A stretch of DNA of 40,213 nt from Tieghemiomyces parasiticus (GCA_027575765.1 JANBPT010000373.1:1-40213), one strand, 5' to 3'. Numbered from the stretch's first letter, positions 10,494 to 23,143 are shown. Numbers and translations: made by a program. Notes: generated by a model not told the origin, from the sequence alone.

Positions 10494-12829
10494 GCGACAG
10501 TAAGAGATTTGGTCGAATAGGCAGGCAAATTGGGAGACGGCGGGTGGTTGTGATAGGAGGGAGGAGTGAGGGGTTAGTGGGTAAGCATACGTGGAGTCCA
10601 TGGGGATCGAAAAGGCGAGCGTGGTGGTAAGGTGAAGGTGGAGCCCGGCAGATCCTAGTCAAGCTGGCCCCCCTCCTTAACCACCTCTAGCGGTCCATAT
10701 GACACCAGCACCCAACTGCACACATATACAGTGTGCACCCTGGGTCAAGTCATGAAAGGGAGAATGGGGGGGAAGATACAATGAACCACTGAAGTAGTCG
10801 AAACAGAGGTAAATCGCAGGGATAAGCAATACCACCACCACAAACTTTAGAGGTTATGGCATGTACACAGAGAGGGGATGGGGCACTAACCTCGCGACCC
10901 AGTCTCCCAATCCCGCAAAGTCTCAACTCTTCTTCGCCCCTCACCAATTATACCATTCCATTAGGGCGCTCTGCATTAGCGAACATTACAGCCAAGTAAA
11001 AAAACCGCTTGGTTGTAGGAAGAGTCGCCGCTTAACTGGTGTTGCTCCTTTTTTAACACCAACCTAATTGGCCAGCAACCGTCAGTCCAGGATGTCAGCG
11101 CAACCGGCGACGGAAAGCAGGAAGATGGCTTGGTGTGAAGGGAGCACGGATCCGGGATCGCTACGATTGGACAAACTCGCCGCGTCACTTAATGGTAAAA
11201 AATAAACTCACCTTTCGCCTCCGACGCACCCGTTGTGATCTTCAAGTGAAGCAATATAATGCTTAAACGTGTGGGTCAAGCAGTGGCTGGCCCAGAAAAG
11301 TGGTTGCTTCAGGTTATAGCCGTGAAGCCAGTGGGAGGATAGAGAGAGAGGGATAATAAGTCACATCCAAGTAAAACGGAATACTGGAGGGTAGTGAGTA
11401 AAGTTGCCGGGGGCAAATGAGGTGCGTATGATGTGAAGGGGGGGATTACGGATTACCCAGGGGAGAGAAGCATAAATGAAATATAGAGTAAAGAGGAGTG
11501 GAGTACTGACAGTAAAGAAGAATGCAAGTAATCCCAGGGTTTAGGGGCGGCAGGGGGGGTCTTGTTGCCTTGGAGAAACTCGGCTGGCCGAAATATACAG
11601 GAAGCGGTGAATGTGTGTAAAGGAGGAGAGGTGTGGTGGATTCGGTGGCGTAAAAAACTCAAGAACCTTGCGAGTGGGCCAATGGGGCTATCCTAAGTAG
11701 TGAAACTGGCTAAATAAGCCCCCACTGGGTATGTTCGGAACCGGCGGGATCGGTGCCCGGGCCTAGCGATCGCGATAGGTCCGTCAGTAGTGGCGGGGAG
11801 GGGGAGGGGGGCAGACGTCACGCTGGGGAGGGCTGCTGTTTGCGGGGTATACAGGCTGGCTGGAAGTGCGTGCGATATGATCGGATGCGAGGGATTAGGG
11901 GATTGGATAAACAGCTAGGGCTGGTTTGAACAGGCCAAGGGGATGGGTGGAGTGGTCCAAAGTAAGTAGAGCGCTTGCAGGGATCACACGCAGGGCGTGG
12001 ATGTGATGGGAATCCAAGCTATCTATCTTCCGAGAGGGGGGAGTAAGTGAAAGGCGGCGATGTCCGATTGGGAAGCACACAACGAGTGGGCCAGGCAGAT
12101 ACGTAGTAATTGGGCTGGTGCATTGGACTAAACAGAATACGGCACACGGCGCGGTGTGGTTTATATGAAGCAGAGAGGTCGAAGGGGTGCCATTTTATGT
12201 CCAGAAGAGCAACCAGACGGAAGCTGCCAATGCTGTATGCGTACATACACACGCTGTAATGGCTACCCTTATGGTAAAGTATAGGCCACAGGATGCATAG
12301 ACCGAGGGCGGTCGCCACGCTGGGCGCCGTAGATGGTTGCGTAAACACATCATTCGTAGCAAAATGACGTTGCATCCTTTTAGAGAAAATTGGTGGCGGC
12401 GTCAGCGTTCGTGGGAGTTTGGCGAGATTTAGCGGGCGGAAAGCAGTGCACACAGGGGGGGCTGTGACTAATGGTGATGAGGTGGCCCGATGGCACTAGA
12501 GCCCCTTCCCGGGGTTCCAATTAAGCGGGTGAGTGCGGGAAGCCGGAGTTGAGGAGAGGGACCACGCGTTGGGTGGTAGTAGCCTACCCAAGCGCCAGCC
12601 CCCAATGCGTGGCGTATGGAACGGGCTGTGAAATACAACGTGAAGAACTGCGCCGCAGCACCTATCTCATGGGCCTGCAAGGTGGCCGAGTATCAGCGGA
12701 TTGTAACTCATCGCGTCAACAATAAGCCGGAATAGGCCAAGTTGCCATGCCCTTTCGTTATGACGGGTTGATAGGGGGGAAGGGGCTGAAGACGGTACTC
12801 TGCGAGACCAACAATGGTGCCGTTTAGTT

Positions 12830-13049
12830 TCTGAGCTGCCTATATCTCCCCACCCACCAAGACGCTTTTAGGGCCCATGCCACCTGTATGCCTATAACCA
12901 CTGACCCAGTGGCGGAACAGTTGATTGCTCTTCCTCTCCTTAATCGTATGTGCTTACCAATCCAGTACCTTTCCAAAGAATATAGCATCCCCCCAGCCGC
13001 GGTCATAATGGACCACCAGCAATTTGCCAAGGCTGTAGGCATCTCATGA
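12830..13049 (+). other. Weak candidate terminal exon
   Basis: Follows an AG at 12828-12829 region and stays open for about 72 codons to a TGA at 13047-13049. The C-terminal residues include YLSKEYSIPPAAV followed by MDHQQFAKAVGIS, which look protein-like. No known domain is recognised and no upstream exon could be joined with certainty. In sequence of this composition, frames of this length occur by chance, so this is only a pointer. Confidence 0.13.
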
Positions 13050-14252
13050 GATATATATATTTACCCATTATTATACAGTCTACTATTTAGTCCTTGGCGC
13101 CAAGATCACCACTGGAACCTCTCCTCCCCAGGTCAATTTAGAGTCGTGAAGAATAGCTGTTGTGAACTGCGACCACCCTGTGTGCTGCCCTCTCCACACC
13201 ACTGTCTGGTGACTTGGTCCCATCGTCTCGTATTTCGGGTATTTCAGGGAAAATCCACACACACACACTCATCCTTACGTGCACATCACTACTCGATTTC
13301 TGCCTTCGTGGTCCTCCGCGGTGGACGTTGCGTTGCGGCCCGGTGGTACGTGTACGCCGATCTCAAGGCAGGTAGGCACTCGGATATACCCTTTTTAGAC
13401 TAGAGGCAGTGTCGGCAACTACCTGCATCCCCGGGTGAGGGATATCTGGATCCACCATGACGCCTTGATAACGTATTCGACAGGTTTGAATCATTATTTT
13501 TTTACTCTAGGGTGGAAAAGTCCAGCACACCAATAAGACCTACCTAAGCCGAGTTACGCTTATATTATGCAGGTAAGAGGTAGGGGGTTGGCCGGGAACA
13601 TGGCGTCCAGGTCATCATTACCAGCGGTGTAACGCTATGACCTCCTTTCACCGCCGCAAGGTGTTTACGAACCATAGGTCTCTGCAGGTCAGAGTCTGTT
13701 TCCGCAAGCCTCGGTCCATCCTAGCTCTAGCCACACTAATAGTGGTTTCTGAGGATACCGTACCGTGCCCGCTGGAGGCAACAATAGGCCAGTTGTCGCT
13801 ACATCGTTGGCAATCAAAAGGGTATGATAGGTATCTTTAGAGACTCTATCGGGAAGCATCCCAATTTGAGATATCCCCCAAAATGAAACCCAAGTTCGGT
13901 GCTTTTACGGTATGGCTCACATCGAAAACGGTGTGGAATATAAAAAAAATAAAAGTGGTGCAGCAAAGGTATTTCAGAAGAATAAAACCTGTAGATCAAA
14001 TAGCAAGGTAGGGGGACCATCAAGGGGAGGGGAGTGTTGGGGAAGGGTCATCTGTACAAGTTGAATGATGTATAAAAAGTATGTGGTAAAAGCGTGGCAG
14101 GGATCAATAGGGGGGGGGTTGGCTGCGAGACCCGCTTTTTTTTGGCGATCACGCCGGAAGAGCGGGGTTTGTGTATCTTTCTTCTCCTCTAAGGAAGTCA
14201 AAGGGCACATGAGATGGCGAACGCCGTATGGAAGGCTATCGCGGGGTCGCGT

Positions 14253-16409
14253 TTAATGGCGGGACGGCTGGTAGCGACCGTCATTGTAGTTGGCCTCCAT
14301 CCCGTTATCCGTAGGCAAGTTGGAGCACAGACCGTCTTTACCGCGGGTGGCCACGTCTGGTGGTGGACGGTGCGAGGTCGGACTACCGGTGTTGTCGCGT
14401 GGTTCGGAGGTGGGTGGGTAGGTGCGTAGACGAATATTATCGTGGCCGTATGGTAAGGCGGGGACGGTAGCCTCACGGGCGGTCAAGCCGGGTAGGGGTG
14501 GGTATGGCCTGCGGCTCGAGACGGGCGGAGTCAGTGTGCGACTCGGATGGGCGGAGCTGTATGGAGAACGGCGATGTACCGCGGCGCCGTTACCATGACT
14601 GTCAATGTCGCGATGGTATGCGTTGTACTCGTCACGGCGACCACCGTCGTCGACCTCAACGGCCGGGGTGTGATACCGCGTGGCGCCGCCGGTGTGGACC
14701 GAGAAGTGGCGGGCTTGGTCCGAGTTGCGGCTTTGTTCATGGGTTGCCGGTGGAGGAAGTTGGCTACCAAAGCTGTTGGACCGGCGACGAGTGGCCAGGT
14801 AAGAGGCTGATACCACCGGGGACCCGTGGAGCGACATTGAGTGGCTCCCGGTGTAGTGCGTACGAGCCGGGTACGTCGAATTGAACGAGGATTTGGCCAC
14901 CGAGGGCAGAGTGGCCGAGAGAGGTGCCACAGTTGGCATCACCGTAGAGAGAGGCGTCGTCGATAGGGGCCGACGCTCGGATCGCGGGTGGTCTTCGGCT
15001 GAACGCAGCGCGGTCTGGGCGAGCCGGGTTCGTTCGAGATCGATACGGATCTGGAACGCATGATACATGTTGTTGAAAATAACGTCCAGCTGCTGGACGC
15101 CGTGCATGACGTCGTCGAGACGAGTGCCGGGGTTACTCTCGTGGGCGTGGGTGTAATCAATCATAAATCCCTTAATATTGGTGTGAAACTGGGTGGCCTG
15201 GCGCTGCAGATCGTGGAGGCGGAGAGCCAGGGATTCCGGGGTGGCAAGGGTTGATGGTGGCGGTGTTGGTACGGCGTGGGTGGGTGGGGCGGACCCTCGT
15301 TGGCCGGTTGGCAAGGAATTGTGGATTCGCGGGTCGTGAGGGGAGAGATGGTGCGGCTGTGGATAGCCAATGTTGTCCTCCGTCAGCCGTTTGCTAGAGG
15401 TGGGGTAATACGCTGGTGGTGGCGGGGGGGCCGAAGAGCCCGCGGGCGACCCGAAGGCGCGTGGGTCATAGGACCGGGCCGAGTGACGCGCATCGGTGGC
15501 CGTCGGATACGGGTGGTAGCGGCCCACGGCCGGGTAGGCTGAACGCGGGGACAGCCGGGCGCTGGCCGCGGTGTGTGCTTCACCAATGTAATCGGGCCGG
15601 TCCTGCCGGTCGCGGCTAAAGATGCGATCAATTTCGTCGTAGTGTCGGCAGTTATTGAGCCTGATTTTGCGCACTTCCTGGTCCAGTTGCTCGGCGGTCA
15701 GCGGAGGGTTGCGCTGGTGGAGTTGGCTGATGGCATCCTTAGCCAGGCTGTAGCCCTTCTTGAGTGAAGTGATCTTATTCTTGACCTGGGCTTCGGTGTA
15801 CTTGTTGTCAAAAAGCATCTCGGCGACCTCTCGGTAGTAACTGGTCTTGTTGGCGCGGTGGTACTCGTCGAGATTATGTAGGATACGGTGCAAAAGTTTC
15901 CTGGCGTCGTGGTCACTCCAGACGTTGTTGTTGGACCCACGCTTGCGGGCGTAGGTCTCATGGACGCTCATAGAAGTGGACAGCACCGCCGTTGCTGCCG
16001 TGGTCGAAGAAGAAGAATCTGACCCCTGGTAGGATTGACTCCGCCGCATCATTGGGCAACCAGTCGGGTCGTCATCGGGCTGCCTGCCTTCCGAAACGGG
16101 ACTGATCTGACCCGGGGATGTGGCACATATGGGACTTCCCCGAGTGGAAAGGTGGGACGCCGGGATACCTAGCTCATTTAGGGACGGAATGGGTCCGTGT
16201 CGGTGTACCGAAGGCACGTCGCAAGGGATGAGAGAGCTAAGGACAGTGGCAGCTGAGACATCCTTGGCGGAGGTGCCAGGCGGCGTCCCGGGGAAGGGCC
16301 GTGGGGCCGGAGATAGATTGGTCGGAGGAAGGAGGGCCAGTGGGACAGGTCTAGAAGAATTGGGGGTCATGATCTGGGCGCGAGGGGAGGTTATGGGCTC
16401 GTTGGCCAT
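14253..16409 (-). CDS. Myb/SANT-like (trihelix/MADF-like) DNA-binding protein
   Basis: An uninterrupted 718-aa frame. The N-terminal 150 residues are Pro/Ser/Thr-rich and disordered. Residues about 162-266 form a Myb/SANT-like three-helix domain: VWSDHDARKLLHRIL begins it with the hallmark Trp, then AEMLFDNKYTEAQVKNKI, SLKKGYSLAKDAI, and the closing HYDEIDRIF at 256-264, the pattern seen in transposon-derived Myb/SANT-like and trihelix factors. After another disordered stretch, residues about 391-470 are predicted helical (LALRLHDLQRQ, DVMHGVQQLDVIFNNMY, IDLERTRLAQTAL) and could be a dimerisation region. The last 240 residues are Ser/Pro/His/Arg-rich with no domain. A nuclear transcription regulator is likely; the target is unknown. 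A TATATA lies at 16465-16470, about 55 bp upstream of the ATG. No introns are needed and neighbours give no functional hint. Confidence 0.85.
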   Translation of the reverse strand: MANEPITSPRAQIMTPNSSRPVPLALLPPTNLSPAPRPFPGTPPGTSAKDVSAATVLSSLIPCDVPSVHRHGPIPSLNELGIPASHLSTRGSPICATSPGQISPVSEGRQPDDDPTGCPMMRRSQSYQGSDSSSSTTAATAVLSTSMSVHETYARKRGSNNNVWSDHDARKLLHRILHNLDEYHRANKTSYYREVAEMLFDNKYTEAQVKNKITSLKKGYSLAKDAISQLHQRNPPLTAEQLDQEVRKIRLNNCRHYDEIDRIFSRDRQDRPDYIGEAHTAASARLSPRSAYPAVGRYHPYPTATDARHSARSYDPRAFGSPAGSSAPPPPPAYYPTSSKRLTEDNIGYPQPHHLSPHDPRIHNSLPTGQRGSAPPTHAVPTPPPSTLATPESLALRLHDLQRQATQFHTNIKGFMIDYTHAHESNPGTRLDDVMHGVQQLDVIFNNMYHAFQIRIDLERTRLAQTALRSAEDHPRSERRPLSTTPLSTVMPTVAPLSATLPSVAKSSFNSTYPARTHYTGSHSMSLHGSPVVSASYLATRRRSNSFGSQLPPPATHEQSRNSDQARHFSVHTGGATRYHTPAVEVDDGGRRDEYNAYHRDIDSHGNGAAVHRRSPYSSAHPSRTLTPPVSSRRPYPPLPGLTAREATVPALPYGHDNIRLRTYPPTSEPRDNTGSPTSHRPPPDVATRGKDGLCSNLPTDNGMEANYNDGRYQPSRH

Positions 16410-19400
16410 ACTGATGGTGGGTGCAGATTAATGAAGGGAGGGGGGGAAGGGAAGGTGAATAAGGTATATAAGTTAGTGCTGGTTAGATTAAGAGGGTAAG
16501 TTAATGACACCTGGTCGTAAGCTAAAGGCCACGCCAATTGGGGCATGAGGAGTAAACTAGGGAGGAGAGTAGCAGTGTGCAAAAAGGGAAGCAGCTGGCA
16601 ATGTTAAAAATAAATGCGAAATGAAAACGATATGGCAGGCTCATGCTTTAAATATATACATAACCAAGTGGCCTACGCTGCAACCACAACGCACAGTGTC
16701 AATAACGGAGCTGTAATGGACCGTGAGGGCCGGTTAAAAATAAGCCCATGGTTGGTAACGACGGGAAAGGGGGTGAGTGTAGCACCTGTAAAGAGTGGCG
16801 GTTGAAGTAGGGAGCAATGGAGACATTTGAAGTAGAGAGCCGTCAAACCAGTTGCGCAAGGCCAAGGCGAAAAGCACACTAGGGTGACAGTGAGGCACCG
16901 TCACACTGCTCGTGCTGCATGGGACCTCGAGTCATTCGTAGGAGCTACACGCCCTCGGCCGGCAACGCCAGTGATGTGGAAAGCAACATGGGTGCTGGTA
17001 ATGTATCGGAAACTAGCGGGCGCTAACAGTAAGAAATTAAGGAGGACATGAGAGGCAATGACATGGGCCTCCCTTCCGTGCGTTGGAAACCGGTTGAGCG
17101 CTGTGTCAGAGCGAACAAGTGAACCCTCTGATACCGCAGCATTAAAGTGAAGGAGCGCTATGCTAAAGAGTCATGCCTTAGTAGAGGAAGCGTGATGATA
17201 TGGTGGGCGTTCCGAGCAGGGTCGCAAGGGGAGCCAAACAATATATATCTATACACCCGCAAGGACGGTAGAGAAAAGCGTTGAAACAGTATACCAATAG
17301 GCTAGTCTACCGAGTGACTTTGTAATAAACAAGAAAATAGGCAGATCAACGGTTACTTACCTAGCAGTAGATTGGAAAGCCAGGTACGCGGGCGAAGGAC
17401 CTGATAAACCGAATGGAGGAGATCGGTCAGGTCGGTCACATACGATGGTTAAAGGCGAGATCGGACAGAATTGTTGGGATATTGCACGCAATTTAGGACA
17501 GGCCCAAATCCTTGGCGACTCGTGCACCAGAATTAACGACAGTGCTGAAGTGCAGCAGAATGATTGACGGAAAGCCACGCGGCACAGGTGTCAAAAGTTC
17601 CAATGATGGCGGATCTATAGGTGTAACAGTTCTGGTTGAGAAACAAACTACTCAGCGTCCAAAGCGATGGTAATCGGTCCGCACAGAAGGGGTGGGGAGA
17701 AGGTGTTGTGCGGTATATGGAATGTGGTTGAAGAACAGCAGGAAGTTCGCGTGGTGAGCGGGAGGCCCCAGGTTCTCGGGACGACGATGGCGAGAGGGGG
17801 GGCAAGCTATTGGTGACAAAACGCGGGAAGATGCAGGTCAATGCGGATGGGACGGATGGTGGACTGTTGATAGGTATGCAGGTTGGGCAGGGCGAGTAGG
17901 GTTTAAAACGAACGGGCAGATCGTAAGTTAAATATCGTTAGTTAGATGGACGACACCGAGTGGGTTAGATTCCTAGAGCGTACATAGTGAGGAAAATGAG
18001 AGTGAAAAAAATAGGGATGAGGCGGACTGGTGGCACTCAGATGGAGGAGATTGGTCAGTTATCAAGGGTAACGGCTGCCCTAGCAGCCGCAAATGAAAAT
18101 ATCACCTCGGCCAGGCCCAACGGCCCAGTCATGATGATTGATGACGAATAGTAATCGTCCAGCTCCTACCACATGGGAGTTTGGACAGTAACAACTTGAC
18201 GACTCGCTGGTGCATTATTGGCCTGTCAGAGATTTCTATGACTTGCAATGGCACCTAAAAAACCCGCGTCAGTTGCGAACAAGTCTAAGCAAGCACACGT
18301 TCACCCTCATCCGCACGATGGTAGGCCGACGCGTGGGCCGGCCAATGGGCGGATAAGCCACAGAACTTCGAGGACGGGTACCAGTCACCCAATCGCCAGC
18401 TCGGCCCCACCCACTGGACACCCATTGGTCGGGCTGTCACTGTCCAGGTGCCCTAAAAGTTTAGCAAACGCCGGAGACTGGTCCATTCGTAGGCCCATAC
18501 CACAAATTATGAATGACATGTATCAATCACACCATTGGTCGACCATCGGGCAGTGAAGGAGTTCCAGGCGAAAAAAAAACCTTGGCCAAGCGGATGTCAA
18601 TGAACCCCACAATTGAGTTATAATGGGGGGAAAGGGGGTGAGAACGCACAAAGGTAGATGGGAGAGGAAGGAGGCAAGCCGCCCAGGGAAAGATTAGACC
18701 GGATTCCCGGGCCTAGCCCTCCCTGGCCATCGTTCACGGATAGCTACCTGGATCGACTTCCTCATTTCGAGCTCCCGTCCACCCAGCCGGAAAAGTGGTA
18801 CCTGGACATCAAAAAAAAGAGACATATATGCATCTTGGCTGTAATCTGACCCACAGTTTACCCTACATCGTTGACCGCACTGGTACGCCACCGAACCATC
18901 CCGAAGATAACTAAGGAGGCGTAACAGCGGTTTCCAATGGCAGGGACGCCGTGGACTTACCTATTATCACGTTCCGGTCAAAGTGGGCGAAATCGATACG
19001 GAGGGCGGTGGCGATGTGGTGGAATATACGCGGCCGGAAGGGAGAGCTCCAGGTAATAAATACAGCACGTAAGGGGCGTCTCGGGAATGGTGTCTGTTGA
19101 CTCGGTGGTAGCCAGGGGGGGTGAGAACGGGGTAGTATTGCAGCTCTAAAGGGGTTGTGCCGGAACGAGGTTTCCTGGGAGGGATGGGGAGGAGGAAACG
19201 GAGACAGAACGCGGGGAATGTGAAATAGGGAGCCGTTCAGCTGGGGCCTACAGGAAGGCAGGGGTTGGGAAATAGGGTCACGAAGACGTTAAATGGAGTC
19301 ACTGGAGAAGTAAGGGGTAGCGAAAAGAAGCACCGGGGCAGAGAATGTAGGGTGTCAGAGAACCGAAAATTTTGCAGATAGGATGGTGCCTTGTGATTTA

Positions 19401-20000
19401 ATACTATGGTCAACTGGCCACCTCTATGAAATTACGGCAGTCAAGTGGGGGGCAAGCTAGAGAGTTAAAATGCAATGGGGATAGGGGAAAACGGCAGTAT
19501 GATGAGAAGGGAATAAACAGGTTGCGGCGAGTACCTCGATAATGTTTCGAAAGATAAACCAGCCTTGGCGTGAGGTGGGGCGTCACGGGCAATTTATACT
19601 CCCGCAATTAAGGTCGACTACATATTACGAACGACAGTGTACACTTCGATGGGCGTGGCGTTGGTAATCTGACCATATAATGGGCTGGAAAGGGGGGAGG
19701 GCTAAAAAGGAGGAGGAGAATTAGGGTGGAAGAGATTCAAGTGGGGTGGAGAATCTAGGGCAGAAGGAATGGGGTGGGGACGAGGGTGGGAGTAGGATGT
19801 GAGTTCCTTATGTTGAGCCGCCCCGTCTTGTGTGCACAATGATACTTTTCCGTGATAGCTAGGGGGTCCGCGCATAGGTACGACACCGACACTTGTAACC
19901 TTGGGCGCATTGGTAGTAACACCTGTAGCCCTTAAAACTCCACAGTCCACCACTATCGCGAGACCTGGCCCTTTAGTCACCTCTATCCATAACCCCTTCC
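16410..20000. other. Intergenic, no supported gene
   Basis: G-rich on the plus strand and therefore CT-rich on the minus strand, as expected upstream of the minus-strand Myb/SANT gene. Minus-strand GTAAGT sites (complement of 17355-17360 and 18955-18960) could be donors of unrecognised exons, but no adjacent frame carries a domain I recognise. A plus frame at 18248-18556 is Pro/Ser/His-rich and unconvincing. Confidence 0.4.
16465..16470 (-). promoter_or_regulatory. TATA-like element upstream of the Myb/SANT-like gene
   Basis: TATATA (palindromic) at 55-60 bp upstream of the ATG at 16409. It was chosen by motif and position only; the short distance would imply a brief 5' UTR. Confidence 0.3.
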
Positions 20001-21631
20001 CTGATTCTGCGCCCAACTTTGCGTGCTGTACAACCCGAGCTCTTCTGTCTTTTCCACTCGCCCTCCCCCTTCTCTCTCCACCATCACCACAGTAGACCGC
20101 CTCGAGCCGAAATGGTATGGCTACAGTCGTTCCCCCGCCCTGATGAGAAGTTTCAGTTTGGGGAGGGAGCCGTACTTGCAATTCGGCACCACAGCGACGG
20201 CTGTCAGGTTGCAGACGTTACGCGGGCGTCCAGCGACGTAAGATAAACCGATACTTTCTACAGTGTCCGGCGACGTGGCTTCATACTCGCATGCTTACTG
20301 TGCAGGCGGCAGTGGCTCGGCCTGCGTTCTTATCCACCCACTCTGCAAGTGCTTGCCTCGCTGTTTACGATTACAAGGTGTAGCCTGTTGTATTTTTTCG
20401 GCTTCTCTCTCCTGTTTGCCGCCCCAATAGTTTACGTGACAAGGGTCACCAGGATAGCAGGCACCGTAGCTGCTCTCATATCTAACGTCATGCGGAAAAA
20501 CTGTTGTTGCAGTAATATTCATTTCTTTCCCGCTCACCTCCTCAGCGACTCCGTCTTCTCGGGGCTAACCATTGCTATGCTTCGTTTTTATATGTCATTT
20601 CACTAGTTCGCTGCCTGCTGACCTGATCTTGGGGCGAACCGGGAAGGGTACCCATTTTACAGGGTCTACCGTCGTGATGCCGATGAGTAGGGAATGAAAA
20701 ACTGTGTAATTCTCGGCCGTGGCTACAGATACCATATGGGTGCTGACGTGGAATGAACTGTATGGCAGATGGCATGATCTACAACGCGCGCCCACCTCTC
20801 CCTTTGGCTCTATTGGAATTAACACCCCGCCAGGGTGTTAACATGTTCGCTTCCCGCCCCCACCCTTCATGCAATGAAACTAGACTACTCGGAAAGTCCG
20901 AGTCGGAATTAGGAAATACAGTATATATTTAACCGGTTTCGTAACCGCGGCCACGATCTATCGTCAACCAGGAATCAAGATGATCCGCTAAAGGCCGAGT
21001 CGCCCCGTCGACACGGCTCGAATGTCGTGATGCTCCACAGATAATGGCGGACAACTAAGAGTTTCGCCTGAGCCTTCAGGTCTCCCGACCCAGGCCTAGC
21101 TCCTCTAGGCACCGGTTGCTTGGAAGTATCGATAATAACAATACACTCCAAAGTCCTGCAGATGACACTGTCAAGCAGCTAGCCGAGTGGCGTGAAGATC
21201 AGGGCACGACATTGACCACTACGACCACCTTTCGCTCGAGACCGCAATCATCCTTGGGCTCTGGAGGGGGCATCTATAGGCCAGGGTCTAGGGTACACCA
21301 AATCCTCCACCTTCGGTGGCTATTCCTGGCCAATATTTAGGGAGCACTCGCGCCCTGTTTTGTGTATAACCCACGCGCCCCCCCCCCATAACCATTCAGG
21401 CTAGGGCGTCATCCAACATTCACACCAGCCACCCAGCGCACTCCATTGGCTCGTAGGGAGGGAAGGACAGGCTGCACCACCCCATAAAAAGCGGCGCTCC
21501 ACCTGATTTGCTTTCCCTGCCATGCTCTGCAACACTGTCGCTTTTCGCCTGCTTGTCCAGCCACGACTAGTGGCCGGCTTACTTTCACGCCCCTCACCTC
21601 CCCTTGTCTTTGAAGATAAACCTTCCTGTTT

Positions 21632-21644
21632 CCCCCCCCCCCCC
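21632..21644. repeat. Homopolymer run of 13 C
   Basis: Thirteen consecutive C on the plus strand, directly followed by AG. It could serve as a polypyrimidine tract if a plus-strand intron ends here, or be a simple slippage tract. Confidence 0.9.
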
Positions 21645-22474
21645 AGCCTGACCAGTTGAGTTACCCAAGGCCCTGCGCGGCCAGTGAGGGGGGATGTGAG
21701 AGTGTGCCATACAACCCTCCCCCCATTAATCCATATTTGGCCTCGCCTAAACCAACCGGCCCTCCATCGTATCCAAACGTTCTGCTGCACGATGAGAACT
21801 GTCGCCAAATGATTAGCGGGAACGCGACAGAGGGAGTGGAACGTCTGCAATTCGATACCAGCCGAATTTCGATTCAAGTTTATTATTTTCTCACATCCCC
21901 AGACGCTGCTAGAATGACCTTGCCGCGTGACGTTGGGGGTTGGTTCCCACCCGGAAATTAAATATATGCTCGGCTATCTAAGGTCCAGGATTTCAACGCG
22001 TCCTCTCGACCTGGCCCCGGCAAGAGCGATTGGCGATTCGGACGTCACAGTAACCGCCGTCTCTCCTCCCCATTTCGCCGCCTCCGTTTTCATTTTGATT
22101 GGTTACCTTCGACATGTGCAGCATCTGTTGCACAATCGCCGCACGGGTGTGTTTCCTCGTCTCTTCCTTTTCCCCTACCTCTGTCTAATAGCTGGTGGGT
22201 GGTCTGACCGGGGTAAACATCGGCACAGTCGGCTGCGTAACCAACACCTGCCCAACCGACATGTAGCTTTTTTGGGGGGATTCTGGGGCTGGCGCTATAG
22301 GATATGAGTGAGGGGAGGAGCGTTAATATGCGGAGCACAGGGCCTGTTTTGTACCATGTGGGGGCGATGGAAAAATGGACAAAGAGCGTGCCCTGTCCCC
22401 ATTTTTCTTCGCACTCGTTCTACTCGACCTCGCCCGCAAGTCACTTTTGTTCCATTCGTGAACCTCCGGTGTAG

Positions 22475-22930
22475 GTCCCGCCGGTTTCGGATTTCCACTC
22501 TACACTAACAAAGGAGGCACCGACATTACCGTCGATCCTATCGCACCGCCGATGGGCTAACGAACTTCTCGGACGTGTGGAGGTTAGAGAGGTGGCCGCA
22601 TGGCTTTCCGAAATGGTTATCTCAAATCAATTTAATCTGTCCACTGCCGAGGTGGGTTGGAGAAAGCGGAGGAATTAAACGAGCCATGTACGCTGCGGCC
22701 CACCATGCGTCACAGAAGCAGTCGCAGTCGCTACATCACGTAACGTTGCCACTGCGACGGGACGCTGTAACTCAAGGCCAATTACTGACAGTAGTGTAAT
22801 AGATTTCCCGAGTCTGTCGATCTGTCAACTATACGGCTTTCGTTGGCTCGCCAAAATGATCGGTACCCTTGAGGGGAATCACCCGTAGCCTCTCCCAATA
22901 GAAGATCGTGCGCAACCAATTGCTTTTTAC

Positions 22931-22962
<32 letters not shown>

Positions 22963-23143
22963 AGATTGCAGAAACGTGCGTTGAAAGTCGCCGCGAAGAT
23001 ATCGTCCGTAGTTACGGATTGAATATGTCCATACCTCGGTAATGGGTTGGTGGGATGCGGTTGGGTTTACCGCTGGCCTAGGGTTGTTCAATCGCGGTAC
23101 ACATATGAAGTTCCCCGCACCTGCATCATATTTTATGGGGAAG
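22475..23143 (+). other. Weak candidate: three phase-compatible exons
   Basis: Three segments can be joined in frame: 22475-22651 (59 codons, phase 0 at both ends), 22965-23038 (phase 0 to 2) and 23082-23143 (phase 2 to 1). Each follows an AG and is followed by GT. The second is preceded by a long CT tract. The joined product of about 104 residues contains stretches such as RRWANELLGRVEVREVAAWL and RREDIVRSYGLNMSIPR, which look like globular protein. I do not recognise a family. The second intron would be only 43 bp, shorter than any proven one here. Phase agreement at two joins can arise by chance. Confidence 0.18.
22938..22962. repeat. (TC)n microsatellite
   Basis: An uninterrupted CT dinucleotide tract of about 25 bp ending in TAG. 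It resembles a polypyrimidine tract plus acceptor for a plus-strand exon starting at 22965, but is equally a simple repeat. Confidence 0.9.

Larger units (their letters stand above)
10231..14252. other. Gene-poor intergenic stretch of about 4 kb
   Basis: No gene with a recognisable domain is visible. It holds an A/G tract at 10457-10493, G-rich plus-strand sequence from 11330 to 12080, and a few weak coding candidates. The least bad are a short plus-strand frame starting at the ATG near 11092 and the frame 12830-13049, listed separately. Small frames at 13146-13403 and 13637-13840 have no supporting homology. Confidence 0.4.

Noticed and set aside
14498..14884. Plus-strand frames opposite the Myb/SANT-like gene
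   Set aside because: Cys/Arg/Gly-rich shadow of a Ser/Pro-rich coding region, with no domain.
18248..18556. 102-codon plus frame starting MAPKKPASVANKSKQ
   Set aside because: His/Pro/Ser/Thr-rich, no domain or splice support; length within chance expectation.
20023..20246. Overlapping plus frames around 20112 as a gene start
   Set aside because: All three frames stay open here and across a hypothetical GTAAGA intron, so openness carries no information; no homology.
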